Origin: Phenylobacterium sp.
GTDB taxonomy: Bacteria; Pseudomonadota; Alphaproteobacteria; Caulobacterales; Caulobacteraceae
NCBI RefSeq assembly: GCF_004799515.1
Contig: NZ_SSMX01000030.1
Span: 230,434-294,433, forward strand
Direction: 5' to 3'
Length of the DNA: 64,000 bases
Shown here: piece by piece, positions 40,975 to 51,334 of the stretch
How the letters are laid out: each line of letters starts with the position of its first letter
How positions within the stretch are numbered: the stretch's first letter is position 1
Notes under the pieces: model-generated
Seen by the model: the letters and a program-made list of their open reading frames with translations, nothing else
The model's database searches: none
Told to the model about the DNA's origin: nothing
Translations under genes and position numbers: made by a program

Positions 40975-41409
40975 GTGCTGATCCGGCTCGCCCACTATTC
41001 TGTCCGGGCGACCGATCTTGCGGTCTCCACAGCTTTCTACACCGAGGCGCTCGGCCTTGCCGTAGGGCCACGACCGCCGTTCGGGTTTCCAGGCGTATGG
41101 CTCTATCTGGCGCGGGACGAGGCGCATGCGGCGCAAGGATGCGTCCATTTGATCGGCGATGGAGACGCCGGCGCGCTCGATGCCTACCTCGGCCGCCGCA
41201 ACAAATCCTGCGTCGGCCCGACCGGCGCGTTGGATCACATCGCCTTCTTCGCGGACGACTGGTCGGCCTGCCGCGCGCGCCTCAATGCGCTGGGCGTGGG
41301 CTTCACAGAGCGGGCCGTTCCGGTCCTGGGCATACGGCAAGTTTTCCTGGTCGACCCCGACGGGGTGACGGTCGAACTCAATTTCCCTGAGGCCGCTACT
41401 TTGGCATGA
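40975..41409 (+). CDS. VOC-superfamily protein (glyoxalase-like)
   Basis: A 144-residue single-domain protein with GTG start at 40975, 11 bp after the OYE stop. RLAHYSVRATDLAVSTAFYTEALGL opens the first module and DHIAFFADDWSACRARLNALG the second; QVFLVDPDGVTVELNF closes it. Possible metal ligands are the first His, the His in LDHIAFF and the Glu in VELNF. It may act on the product or substrate of the OYE enzyme; the reaction is unknown. Confidence 0.85.
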   Translation: MLIRLAHYSVRATDLAVSTAFYTEALGLAVGPRPPFGFPGVWLYLARDEAHAAQGCVHLIGDGDAGALDAYLGRRNKSCVGPTGALDHIAFFADDWSACRARLNALGVGFTERAVPVLGIRQVFLVDPDGVTVELNFPEAATLA

Positions 41410-41863
41410 CGCTGGGTCATCCATCGAGCGCCGCGAATGTCGTATTTGCGAAGAAGGCTGGATGTCCGTTACTGGCGCATTGAGACGCAGCCGAACGACC
41501 GGCCGTGACTCATCTCTCCCGTTGGGAACGTCCGGTTCAGCGCGGTCGAGATGAGTCTGCCAACGGCGAGTTTCCGATGCCGAGCCAACGGGCGAGATCG
41601 ACCCAAAGCGGTGGTTGATGAATTCGAACATTGGTATCCGATCTGGGCCGAGCAGCCGTAGCCATGCCTCCCCGAAGCCGGCTCATCCCAGGTAAGGCGG
41701 CATCCGCGTGACGCATCGCCGCTCGGAGCGCCTGAACCCGCAGCTTTAGCTCACACCATCTATACATCTAGGTATTATTACCTATGAGCGATGTTAATGG
41801 AATTCATCCAAGTACACATCGTAATGAGACCCGACACGTCAGACCTATATCGGGCTCATAGTT
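41410..41863. promoter_or_regulatory. Intergenic region upstream of the hybrid kinase
   Basis: A 454-bp stretch whose last 120 bp are clearly AT-richer than the surroundings, as for a promoter. It includes the palindrome at 41769-41784. The first 300 bp show only small shadow frames. Confidence 0.4.
41769..41784. promoter_or_regulatory. Palindrome TAGGTA-TTAT-TACCTA
   Basis: Perfect 6-bp arms with a 4-bp spacer, AT-rich, 80 bp upstream of the hybrid kinase start at 41864. A candidate operator. Confidence 0.45.
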
Positions 41864-43840
<1,977 letters not shown>

Positions 43841-43873
43841 GCGACGGTTCAACGCTTCGCTTTCGCGGCCGCA

Positions 43874-44496
43874 ATGACTTGCGGCGCGATCGCCGCCGCG
43901 CCGGCCTGCGCGGAGGCGCCGCCCTTTGTCGCCACCGACACCGATATCGCCGACGCGCTGGAGCTTGCCACCTTCGTCAGCGTCGCCGCGCGTCACGACG
44001 CCGGCTTCAGCACCCTCGGCTTCGACTTGGCCGTACCGCTGGCATCGGCATGGGAGCTGACCCTCGTCCCGCGGTTCGCAGAGACGCGCCATGGCGATCA
44101 GCACGCATCCGGGTTCGGCGACACCGAGGTGGCGGTCAAATATCTGGCGCTCACGGAAGCCGACGGCAGGCCCGCGGTGGCCTTCGAACCCAACCTGACC
44201 TTTCCCACAGGTGGGCGGCGGCTGGCGAAGGACGCGTCGCGATCGAGCTTCCGCTACTGGTCAGCAAGGGGTTCGGTCCCTGGCGAGTGTCGGGGCAGGT
44301 CGGCTTTGAGCGGGTGGGCTTCAAGAAGCCGGAGAGAGAAAGGACGCACCTCCGCCGTCTCGCCGGGTACAGGGTAAGGCGGACCGAGACACGGTCAAGG
44401 GAACGCCACGTCGACCTCACCTTCGTATTGCGGGAGGCTGTCCGGACGGCTGCCGCAGGCAACAAGCGCTACTTGAACGCAATGCCACTCTGGTGA
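43874..44496 (+). pseudogene. Frameshifted outer-membrane beta-barrel gene
   Basis: The first frame encodes a short export-like N-terminus and STLGFDLAVPLASAW, FGDTEVAVKYLAL, FEPNLTFPTGGRR, a pattern of the barrel family annotated as transporter/phenol-degradation MetA-like. At about 44235 the sense continues in another frame with VAIELPLLVSKGFGPWRVSG and QVGFERVGF. The expected remaining strands and C-terminal Phe are absent. A single-base shift plus a 3' loss explains this. It is 33 bp downstream of the hybrid kinase. Confidence 0.65.
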
Positions 44497-44582
44497 CAAT
44501 GGCGCCAGGAGCGGGGGCAGCGACCGCTCCTGGCGCGTCTAAGCCTTTGGCGGTTTGGTACCGACGCACATCTCAGCGTCTG

Positions 44583-45190
44583 TCACGACGGAGACTCACG
44601 GCCGCGTTCTCCACCACGGCCAGTTTCCAGAACTCGAGCGCCCCGGGGGCCCGGCATCAAGTCCACCGTGCGGCCAAGCTCGGGCGATGTCTGCCCGAAA
44701 CCTAGCCTCGCATAGTGCTCCGTCCCAGCGCGATCCAGTACGATCACCCAAGATACGCTGCCGAGTTCGTCGTGCGCGCCGCGCCTAACGACCCGACCAT
44801 GGACGCGTTCGGTTCCGACCTCCCTGACCACCCGGCCGGCTTCCAGCCGTCGTTGGTGCAGCGTGCGGATGATGTCCTGCCGTAGCTGAAGCATGCGAAG
44901 GCGCGTCTCCAGATCGGCGTCCAGCCGGTAGCGGTGACCTTCCCGCCTCGCCAATCCAAGCGTCTCCAGATGCCGCAGGCGTCCACGGGAAAGCGCCGCC
45001 CAGGCGCCGGTCGCGCCCAGACCATCGTCAACCAATCGATCTTCGTCGGCGCCGTCCAGCAGCCGCCGGTCGAAGCGCGTGAAGCGGTCGGCCCGCGTCT
45101 CCCGCCAGACCCGCCGTTCCGCTTCGGCGCGCGACAGGTCGCCGAGCCGTTCGTGCGCCACCTCCTGAGCTCGTGCGCGAAACCCAATGC
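44583..45190 (-). pseudogene. C-terminal remnant of a conjugative relaxase (DUF3363)
   Basis: The frame contains RLRHLETLGLARREGHRYRL, DLETRLRMLQLRQDIIRTLHQ, and GRVVRRGAHDELGSVSWVIV. These are characteristic of the DUF3363 region found C-terminal to the nicking domain in VirD2/TraI-like relaxases. The N-terminal relaxase domain with its catalytic Tyr and His triad is missing, and family resemblance ends near 45190. It shows that a conjugative or mobilisable element once covered this area. Confidence 0.65.
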
Positions 45191-45297
45191 GGCGCGTCTT
45201 CGCCAAGCTCGATGCGGAGGGATTCATCGCGCGCAACAAGGCGCTCGGTGAGGCGCACCCAGGCCTATACGAGGTGGTGTTCACCCTAGAGGCCTAA
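45187..45297 (+). pseudogene. Fragment of an unidentified gene
   Basis: A 36-residue open stretch (MRRVFAKLDAEGFIARNKAL, then HPGLYEVVFTLEA) ending at TAA with coding-like composition. It starts where the relaxase remnant loses similarity. The family is not recognised; it may be the tail of a gene cut by the junction. Confidence 0.25.
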
Positions 45298-45373
45298 GGC
45301 TGGCGGCCGCTGCGCTCGGGGTCCGCGCGCAGCGGCCGTTCGACCCGTGTGCGCCGAAGGACCTGAGAAAAGC

Positions 45374-45582
45374 TTAGGCGAGGAAATATCCCGTCAGCGC
45401 GGCCGCCACGCGCTCCGGAGCGCCATGGTCCGCCGCAGCGGAATGTCCGGCGCCCTTTATCGGATGCGGCATGCCTGTGGCAGCGCCTGCTCCAGAGCGT
45501 CAAGCGCCCGAGTTAGATATGGCTGGCTCTTGGAACCCCCCAACAAGAGGACCGGCATCGCAAGACCGCCGCACCGTTCCAG
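45374..45582 (-). pseudogene. C-terminal remnant of an alpha/beta-hydrolase
   Basis: Two minus-strand frames joined by a shift encode LAMPVLLLGGSKSQPYLTRAL, LEQALPQA and then IKGAGHSAAADHGAPERVAA ending TGYFLA. This is the usual final strand, catalytic His (GAGHS) and last helix of an alpha/beta-hydrolase. The nucleophile part is missing. It overlaps the end of the membrane-protein remnant at 45500-45928. Confidence 0.5.
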
Positions 45583-45928
45583 CGCGCCAGACCGCGGCGT
45601 CCGCAGGCGCCGTGGCGGCCCATGCCAGAAGGGCGAGCGCCGTGTCCCTGAAGTGCACCTCGTGCCCATGGACGTTTGTCCACTTGGTCCGAAGACGGCC
45701 GGCCAGGGAGCCGCCGAGCCCGGCGGACAGGACTTGGACCACAATCATCCAGGCGCCGAGGACCGGCGTGAGGCGATCGATCCGGCCCGTCGACGCCGGC
45801 CACGGCCCGGCCAGGTCCAGCCTAAAGCCGGCGGCCAAGGGCACCAGGACGACGGACAAGGCTAAGGGCGGCGACAGGGCCCGCCACGATAGCGCCCCAC
45901 GCCACAGTGGACTGGATTCCCACGGCAT
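45500..45928 (-). pseudogene. Probable remnant of a membrane protein
   Basis: The frame from the ATG at 45928 has two hydrophobic segments (ALSPPLALSVVLVPLAAGF and LGAWMIVVQVLSAGLGGSLAG) followed by GRLRTKWTNVHGHEVHFRDT and ALLAWAA. It resembles small alphaproteobacterial inner-membrane proteins with a xxGGxxAGR and HG...W signature. The end (VRRSCDAGPLVGG) is no longer family-like and runs into the hydrolase tail, so it looks truncated. A functional small protein cannot be excluded. Confidence 0.4.
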
Positions 45929-46428
45929 CCGTACGGTAATCAAAGGCGACAGGTCGCTTTGCGTTTGAGCCTCCCAGTCTGCGACAGCGGCGTTCCGTCA
46001 TCGGACGGCGGACGTTTGCACCCCAAAGCCCGACCTCCGCTGAAGGTCCGAAGCGGAGCGAGCTGCGCCAAGCTGGCGGCGGGCGGCGGCTTTAGTCCCC
46101 TCATCGCACGCCGTCCCCATCACCGGCGGCGCGCAAGAACTGCGCCTTCCTCGTTCAGATCCGGGGTGGAGCGGAATTTCCGTGAGCGTACCGTCACGTC
46201 GTTATTTTATAGTGGCCAGAATATACTGCTTAGGACGTCGATATAGGGGTCCTAAGACCGTCCTAAGACTTTGAAATATTTCTCCTATTAGGTGATCCAT
46301 CTTGACGATCCGGCTTCGTGATCTAGATTGATTAACGCGCTGCCGTCCAATCAGCTTCGGTCGGCCGGAAAACATGACGCCCACCACGGCGTTACAGATC
46401 AATCGTGTAACAAGCAGGAGTTTTCACG
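45929..46428. promoter_or_regulatory. Upstream region of the first PEPxxWA-CTERM gene
   Basis: A 500-bp stretch without a gene. The right half is AT-rich and contains a tandem repeat with an inverted half-site at 46229-46269. The left half shows only shadow frames. Confidence 0.45.
46229..46269 (+). repeat. Tandem GTCCTAAGAC repeats plus inverted half-site
   Basis: CTTAGGAC at 46229-46236, then GTCCTAAGAC at 46249-46258 and again at 46260-46269. The two direct copies are 11 bp apart (one helical turn), and the first half-site is in inverted orientation. They lie about 160-200 bp upstream of the PEPxxWA gene and look like a cooperative activator or repressor site. Confidence 0.5.
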
Positions 46429-47079
46429 ATGAAGAGATCATTTATAAAGAATATGGCGCTGGCTTCGGTCGCCGTAATGGCGCTGGCGTCTGGAGCCAAG
46501 GCCGCCACGGTGACCGAAACCTATGACTTCACCCTGAGCAACTTTGTCGACATCATCAACAATGCCCCGGCGCCGATCCCTACCGTGACCGGATCGTTCA
46601 CGGTGACGTTCGACCCCCTGGTGAGCGTGAGCAATCAGACGACCGGCTTCACGTTCAACACGTCTCCGGGATTGGCCTCGGACTCGCCCATCGGGTTCTC
46701 GGTGTTCGCCGCCTCATCCCCGACGGGGGACACGACGATCGCCGTCGGCGGTACGGAACTCGGCGCCAACGAGCTGACGGGATTCACCAACGACCCGATC
46801 GTGTTCTTCGACATCCCGAACGCTTCCGACCCAGCCAAGGCGTCGCTGGTGGTCTGCTCGCAGCCCGGCTTCTCCTGCGGCAACTTCAGCGGCAACGAGA
46901 CGGTCTACGCCAGCGGCTATGCCCTGGCGGATTCAAGCTCGGTGTTCTTCGCGACGGTCGAGTCCGTCTCGCCCGCCGCCGGCGTTCCCGAGCCCGCCGC
47001 CTGGGCCATGATGCTGGTCGGCTTTGGCGGCTTGGGCGCGGCGATCCGCGCGCGGCGCAAGTCGTTGGCCGCCGCCTGA
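46429..47079 (+). CDS. PEPxxWA-CTERM sorting-domain protein
   Basis: A 216-residue secreted protein. It has a Sec signal peptide (NMALASVAVMALASGAKA), a Thr/Ser/Asn-rich beta-strand body with little homology signal, and the C-terminal sorting signal VPEPAAWAMMLVGFGGLGAA followed by IRARRKS. The PEP motif, membrane helix and basic tail target such proteins to an exosortase-type sorting and possible surface or matrix attachment; no exosortase gene is in the window. AGGAG lies 8-12 bp upstream of the ATG. A T-rich terminator follows. Confidence 0.88.
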   Translation: MKRSFIKNMALASVAVMALASGAKAATVTETYDFTLSNFVDIINNAPAPIPTVTGSFTVTFDPLVSVSNQTTGFTFNTSPGLASDSPIGFSVFAASSPTGDTTIAVGGTELGANELTGFTNDPIVFFDIPNASDPAKASLVVCSQPGFSCGNFSGNETVYASGYALADSSSVFFATVESVSPAAGVPEPAAWAMMLVGFGGLGAAIRARRKSLAAA

Positions 47080-47101
47080 TCGATGCGCTGAGGTCCAGAA
47101 A

Positions 47102-47138
47102 GACGCCGTCGAACCGGACGTTCGGCGGCGTTCTTCTT
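47102..47138 (+). terminator. Rho-independent terminator
   Basis: GACGCCGTCGAAC pairs with GTTCGGCGGCGTT (13 pairs, two G-T) around CGGAC and is followed by CTTCTT. It lies 22 bp after the PEPxxWA stop at 47079. Confidence 0.75.
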
Positions 47139-47220
47139 GCGCCCCAGGCGCCCGCACGATCGGAGGTCCCAGCGGTTCTGGTCCTTGCCGCGAACGAACC
47201 GGGAAGCGCATATTTTTACA

Positions 47221-47859
47221 ATGAAATTGCTGATCGTCGACGATCATCCGGTGTTGCGCGAGGGCTTGGCGGCCTTGCTGCGCCAGTGGGGTCCCGAGAC
47301 CCACATCCTGGAAGCCCGGGACGCGCGGGAAGCGTTCGATCTCCTAGACCGCCATGAGGATATCGACGTCGTCGTCCTGGATCTTCTCATGCCGGGACTG
47401 GGAGGGCTGGCGGCCCTCGCCGAGTTCGGCCGGCGCCGGCCGGCGCTGCCGGTCATCGTCCTCTCCTCGTCGGAGGATTCGCAGGTTGCGCGGCAGGCGA
47501 TCGCCCAGGGCGCGCTGGGCTATGTGCCCAAGTCGGCCAATCCCAACACCCTGCTCCTGGCCATCAAGCTGGTGCTGAACGGCGAGCTCTACCTGCCGCC
47601 CCTGCTGCTCAACGAAGGCGGGCAGGACAGCCTTTCGCTTCGCCACGACACCGGCGGCGCCGAGGGCGCGCGCCTGACGGAGCGGCAGGTCGACGTCCTG
47701 CGCCTGATCGGCGAGGGCCAGTCCAACCCGGCCATCGCGTTGGCGCTGAACCTGTCGGAGAAGACGGTGAAGGTCCACATCACCGGGATCTTCAAGGCGC
47801 TGCGCGTGGTCAACCGAAGCCAGGCGGCCACGGTCGGCCGGGAGAGAGGGCTTATTTGA
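47221..47859 (+). CDS. NarL-family response regulator
   Basis: A 212-residue regulator with receiver (D7, D8, phospho-acceptor D54 in VVVLDLLMPG, conserved Lys in YVPKSAN) and LuxR-type HTH (LTERQVDVLRLIGEGQSNPA, LNLSEKTVKVHITGIFKAL). The ATG at 47221 begins the receiver. Its stop overlaps by eight bases the stop of the convergent hybrid kinase at 47852. The two may form a regulatory pair although they are transcribed toward each other. It follows the PEPxxWA gene and may control it. Confidence 0.88.
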   Translation: MKLLIVDDHPVLREGLAALLRQWGPETHILEARDAREAFDLLDRHEDIDVVVLDLLMPGLGGLAALAEFGRRRPALPVIVLSSSEDSQVARQAIAQGALGYVPKSANPNTLLLAIKLVLNGELYLPPLLLNEGGQDSLSLRHDTGGAEGARLTERQVDVLRLIGEGQSNPAIALALNLSEKTVKVHITGIFKALRVVNRSQAATVGRERGLI

Positions 47860-49708
47860 GCGCGGCCAGCGCCGCGTCCGCCGCCTCACCGGCGGGTCTC
47901 TGGATCAGATTGGCCACCGCGGCGCGCAGCTTGCCGTTGGGAACGGGCTTGTGGAGCAACAGCAATCCGCTCGCCCGCGCCTCCACCAACCGGTCCGGCG
48001 CCGTGTCCCCCGTGACCAGCATGGCCGGAATGGCGGCGTTGTACTCCGACCGGAGGAGATCGATCACCGCGATGCCGGTCTCGCCGGCGCGCAGGCGATA
48101 GTCGCAGATGATCAGATCCGGTCGCGCGGGACCGCTGACCACGCGCGTCAGGATCTCCGCGCCCGAGCCCGCGGTGATGACCTCGTATCCCCAACCCGTC
48201 AGCAGGGCGGCCATGGCGTCCCGGATGGCGATCTCGTCGTCGATCACCAGGACCAGGCCGCGCGCCGGCGGGTCGGGCGCGGCGGCGCCCCTTTCGGCGA
48301 GAACCGCCGCGTCGCCGCGCGCCAGAGGCAAGGTGACGCTGAAGCACGAGCCCCGGCCCGGCTCCGATCGCAGGACGAGCCGGCAGGCGAGCAGGTCGGT
48401 CATGCGCCTGACGATCGCCAGGCCCAGGCCCAGGCCCTTGGCCCGGTCCCGTTCGGGATTCCCCAGCTGGAAATACTCCTGGAAAATATGCTCCTGCTGG
48501 TCGACCGGGATGCCCGGCCCTGTGTCCCAGACCTCGACCCGCAACTCAGGCCCGCGTCGGCAGCCGACGAGCACGCGTCCATGCTCCGTATAGCGCACGG
48601 CGTTCGCGACCAGATTACGCAGTATGCGCTCGATCAGCACGGGATCGGCATTGACGACCGCGCCGCAGGGCACGGACGCCAGGCCAACCCCCTTTGCTTG
48701 GGCCTCTTCACGATGGTCCCGACAAATCCGATCGAGCAGGGGCTGGATCGCAAACGCCGTCCGCCGGACGTCGACGACCCCGGCGTCCAGGCGGGATATG
48801 TCGAGCAGGGCGCTAAACAGGCTGTCCATGGCCGCGGTCGATGCCTCGATCTGCTCGACGAGGCGATGACCCTCCGCCGGCATGACGACATTGCGCAGGG
48901 CGCCGACGAATAGGCCCAGGGCATGCACCGGCTGGCGAAGATCGTGGCTCGCGGCGGCCAGGAAGTTGGACTTGGCGACATTGGCGCGCTCGGCAATCTC
49001 CTTCTGTATCCGCAGCCCATCAGCGAGCTGGTTCGTCTGGATGCGCAGCCGAACCAGCTCCTTGAAGTTGCGGCTGGCGATGACGCCCAGCCCGCCCACG
49101 GTGGTGATGTACAGCAGCATCATCAAGGCGGTCGCCTGCTGCATGGGATTACTCGCCGTGACGCTGACCAAGGTGTAGGGGACGGTCGCGGCCAGGAAGA
49201 ACAAGAGCAGAGACGGTAGGTAGGGGCTGAACGTCGGTATGGATCCTGCCGATATTGCGATGGTGATCGCCATGATCAGCATTTTGCTGTCGAATTCTCT
49301 CGCGCCAACCAGGGAAACCGGAGCCCAACCCCATCCCATGCCTTCTGCAAAGCAGATGGCCGTAAATATCAGGGACCAGCGCGGCAGAGTTTGACGCCGG
49401 GGCGGGGCTCGGCGGTAGACCGCTCGAAGCAGGACGTGGGCCGCCGAGCCCGCGGCGATATAGAGCGCCCAGGCGGTTCCGCGTTTCCAGGGGAGGATGC
49501 CGAGGTGGATCAGCAGGGTCGCCAGGAGGCCGGCGCCCGCGGCCGCTGCGATCACGGCCGGTGCGACATTCCTGAAGAGAGCCGCCACCTGTTCGACATG
49601 CAGGTCGGCGGCGGCCTCGGCGTCCAGCGGCGGACCGATCAGGTTCTGGATTCGGGGATCACGGCGAAGGCGACTTTCAAGGGCGCTGAGATACCGGGGC
49701 AGTCCCAT
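47852..49708 (-). CDS. Membrane hybrid histidine kinase with C-terminal receiver
   Basis: A 618-residue kinase. About five or six hydrophobic segments between residues 45 and 215 form a membrane sensor module. The kinase core has H255 in LAAASHDLRQPVHALGLF (the SHDLRQP subtype of HisKA), WDTGPGIPVDQQ and KGLGLGLAIVRRM. A receiver follows with VIDDEIAIRDAM, the phospho-acceptor in LIICDYRLRAGETG and a Lys in LLHKPV. SHDLRQP kinases are commonly paired with NarL-type regulators. Its 3' end overlaps the NarL-type gene at 47221 in antisense. Confidence 0.88.
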   Translation of the reverse strand: MGLPRYLSALESRLRRDPRIQNLIGPPLDAEAAADLHVEQVAALFRNVAPAVIAAAAGAGLLATLLIHLGILPWKRGTAWALYIAAGSAAHVLLRAVYRRAPPRRQTLPRWSLIFTAICFAEGMGWGWAPVSLVGAREFDSKMLIMAITIAISAGSIPTFSPYLPSLLLFFLAATVPYTLVSVTASNPMQQATALMMLLYITTVGGLGVIASRNFKELVRLRIQTNQLADGLRIQKEIAERANVAKSNFLAAASHDLRQPVHALGLFVGALRNVVMPAEGHRLVEQIEASTAAMDSLFSALLDISRLDAGVVDVRRTAFAIQPLLDRICRDHREEAQAKGVGLASVPCGAVVNADPVLIERILRNLVANAVRYTEHGRVLVGCRRGPELRVEVWDTGPGIPVDQQEHIFQEYFQLGNPERDRAKGLGLGLAIVRRMTDLLACRLVLRSEPGRGSCFSVTLPLARGDAAVLAERGAAAPDPPARGLVLVIDDEIAIRDAMAALLTGWGYEVITAGSGAEILTRVVSGPARPDLIICDYRLRAGETGIAVIDLLRSEYNAAIPAMLVTGDTAPDRLVEARASGLLLLHKPVPNGKLRAAVANLIQRPAGEAADAALAALK

Positions 49709-50052
49709 CCGACAACCTTCTTAGGCGATGCGGCGAAGCGAGCACCCGGCCGCGCGCGTAGCCCGGCTCAGAGTCACCGTTCGGCAAGAGCGCTGGCGTG
49801 TCAAAGCTTGCGTGGCCGGCATTCGCGTTCACTGCGCCTCGCTGCTCCAGAGCAGCTTAGGTCTGAACCGTAGCGGCGTGGCCTTTAGACCACAGCTAAC
49901 CTTAGGTTCGGCCTGACATGGTGGGGGTTAAGGCTGCAGATGTGTGCCGCACTTGCGACCACTCGAGGCCATCTCCCCAACCGCGGGGGAATTCTGTTGC
50001 GGCCTGACGATTGCTCCGTTGAACTGCCGCCTTCGCGTGCAAGGTCAGTCCG
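49709..50052. promoter_or_regulatory. Divergent spacer between hybrid kinase and LuxR gene
   Basis: A 344-bp spacer. Near 49855-49910 it contains CTTAGGTCTGAACC, TTTAGACC and the palindrome AACCTTAGGTT, partial matches to the CTTAGGAC half-sites upstream of the PEPxxWA gene at 46429. No gene is visible. Confidence 0.35.
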
Positions 50053-51189
50053 TTGGACCAGTCGGACTACAATCAGTTCCTCGACGTCGTCTATGACTCG
50101 GCGGTTGATCCGGGCTCATGGCCAAGGTTGCTGCGCCGTCTCGCTGAACTGACCGGCGCAGAGACCGCTCTACTGATCCAGCAGGACGAACAGGTCGGGA
50201 AAGGCCAGGCCATCCGCGTCAACATCGATCCTGACGCAGCTGAACCCTACTATGGCCATTTCGCGACCCGTAACGTGCTGCACAATACGAAGGACCCGGT
50301 TGAGACCCTGAGAAAGTGGACTCCGGGGATTCTGACCGACGAAGACAAACTGCCGAAGTCCGACCTCTACCGCACCGAATTCTACAACGATTTCATGCGG
50401 CGCTTTGGCCTGCATTCCGTGATGATGGTCCGCTTGGCGGTTCTCGGCATGGACACCATCACCCTCAACCTGACCCGCCCGATCACCCGGGACCAGTTCG
50501 GCGCGCCGGAAATCAAACTGGCTGGCCGAGCCCTACCGCACCTGATCCGCGCGTTTTCTCTTAGCCAGAAGTTCGCCGCGAGCCGGGGTCTTAAGGACGA
50601 CATGACCGAGTCCATGGATCGGTCGCCACACGGCCTGTTCCTGCTCGGCGAGACCGGCCGCCTGCGTCACGCGAACCGCGTCGGAGAGGCCCTGTTGGCC
50701 GAAGCTGGCGGTCTTTGCCTGATCGCCGGTGGGCTCAGCGCCACGCGGTCGGATCAGGCGCGCCGGCTAGAGAGCTTGATCGCCGCCGCCGCTGACGTCG
50801 ATCCGGACCGCCGCCGGGGCGGTTCCATGGCCCTGCCCACCGCGACGCGACGCCAGCCGCTGTCCGTGACCGTCACGCCCATCGGCGCCGAGCGCCGGTC
50901 CATCTTCGATCCCGGCCCGTCGGTGCTCGTCAGCGTCAGCGATCCGGACGCGGGCGTCAGCCTGTCGGAAGACGAACTCCGCGACCTCTTCGGGTTCACC
51001 CGCGCCGAAGCGCGCATCGCCCAGGCAATTTTCGATGGCGATAGCCCCAGGCAAGCGGCCGAGAGACTCGGGATCAGCTTCCACACCGCGCGGCATCAAT
51101 TGCAGGCCGTGTTCGAAAAGAGCGGGACGGGCCGCCAGGGGGACCTGATCAAGCTCATGGTGCGCGCGACGGGCGGCCGCGGCGACTAG
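50053..51189 (+). CDS. LuxR-family HTH regulator with N-terminal sensor region
   Basis: A 378-residue protein, probably with a TTG start at 50053 (MDQSDYNQFLDVVYDSAVDP). The first ~300 residues are a sensor region of the type found in large LuxR proteins (PGSWPRLLRRLAELTGAETA; later HGLFLLGETGRLRHANRVGE, PAS-like). The C-terminus is the HTH: FGFTRAEARIAQAIFDGDSP, RQAAERLGISFHTARHQLQAVFEKSG. No receiver domain is present. It is followed after a perfect 22-bp palindrome by the second PEPxxWA gene, which it may regulate. Confidence 0.82.
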   Translation: MDQSDYNQFLDVVYDSAVDPGSWPRLLRRLAELTGAETALLIQQDEQVGKGQAIRVNIDPDAAEPYYGHFATRNVLHNTKDPVETLRKWTPGILTDEDKLPKSDLYRTEFYNDFMRRFGLHSVMMVRLAVLGMDTITLNLTRPITRDQFGAPEIKLAGRALPHLIRAFSLSQKFAASRGLKDDMTESMDRSPHGLFLLGETGRLRHANRVGEALLAEAGGLCLIAGGLSATRSDQARRLESLIAAAADVDPDRRRGGSMALPTATRRQPLSVTVTPIGAERRSIFDPGPSVLVSVSDPDAGVSLSEDELRDLFGFTRAEARIAQAIFDGDSPRQAAERLGISFHTARHQLQAVFEKSGTGRQGDLIKLMVRATGGRGD

Positions 51190-51249
51190 CGCGCGGCCCT
51201 GAGCGGAGCCTTCGCGCCTAGCGTCACAACACGCTCCCTTTTCGGCTCG

Positions 51250-51271
51250 ACATGGCCCAGGTGGGCCATGT
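51250..51271. promoter_or_regulatory. Perfect palindrome upstream of the second PEPxxWA gene
   Basis: ACATGGCCCA-GG-TGGGCCATGT: 10-bp arms with a 2-bp centre, 64 bp upstream of the ATG at 51335 and 61 bp after the LuxR gene stop. It can be an operator or a short hairpin; its symmetry and location favour an operator. Confidence 0.55.
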
Positions 51272-51334
51272 GTCGCGCGTTTCGTGAGGGCATAGACCGC
51301 CACGCGAGCCAAGTCGGCTCGATGGAGCGGAACG

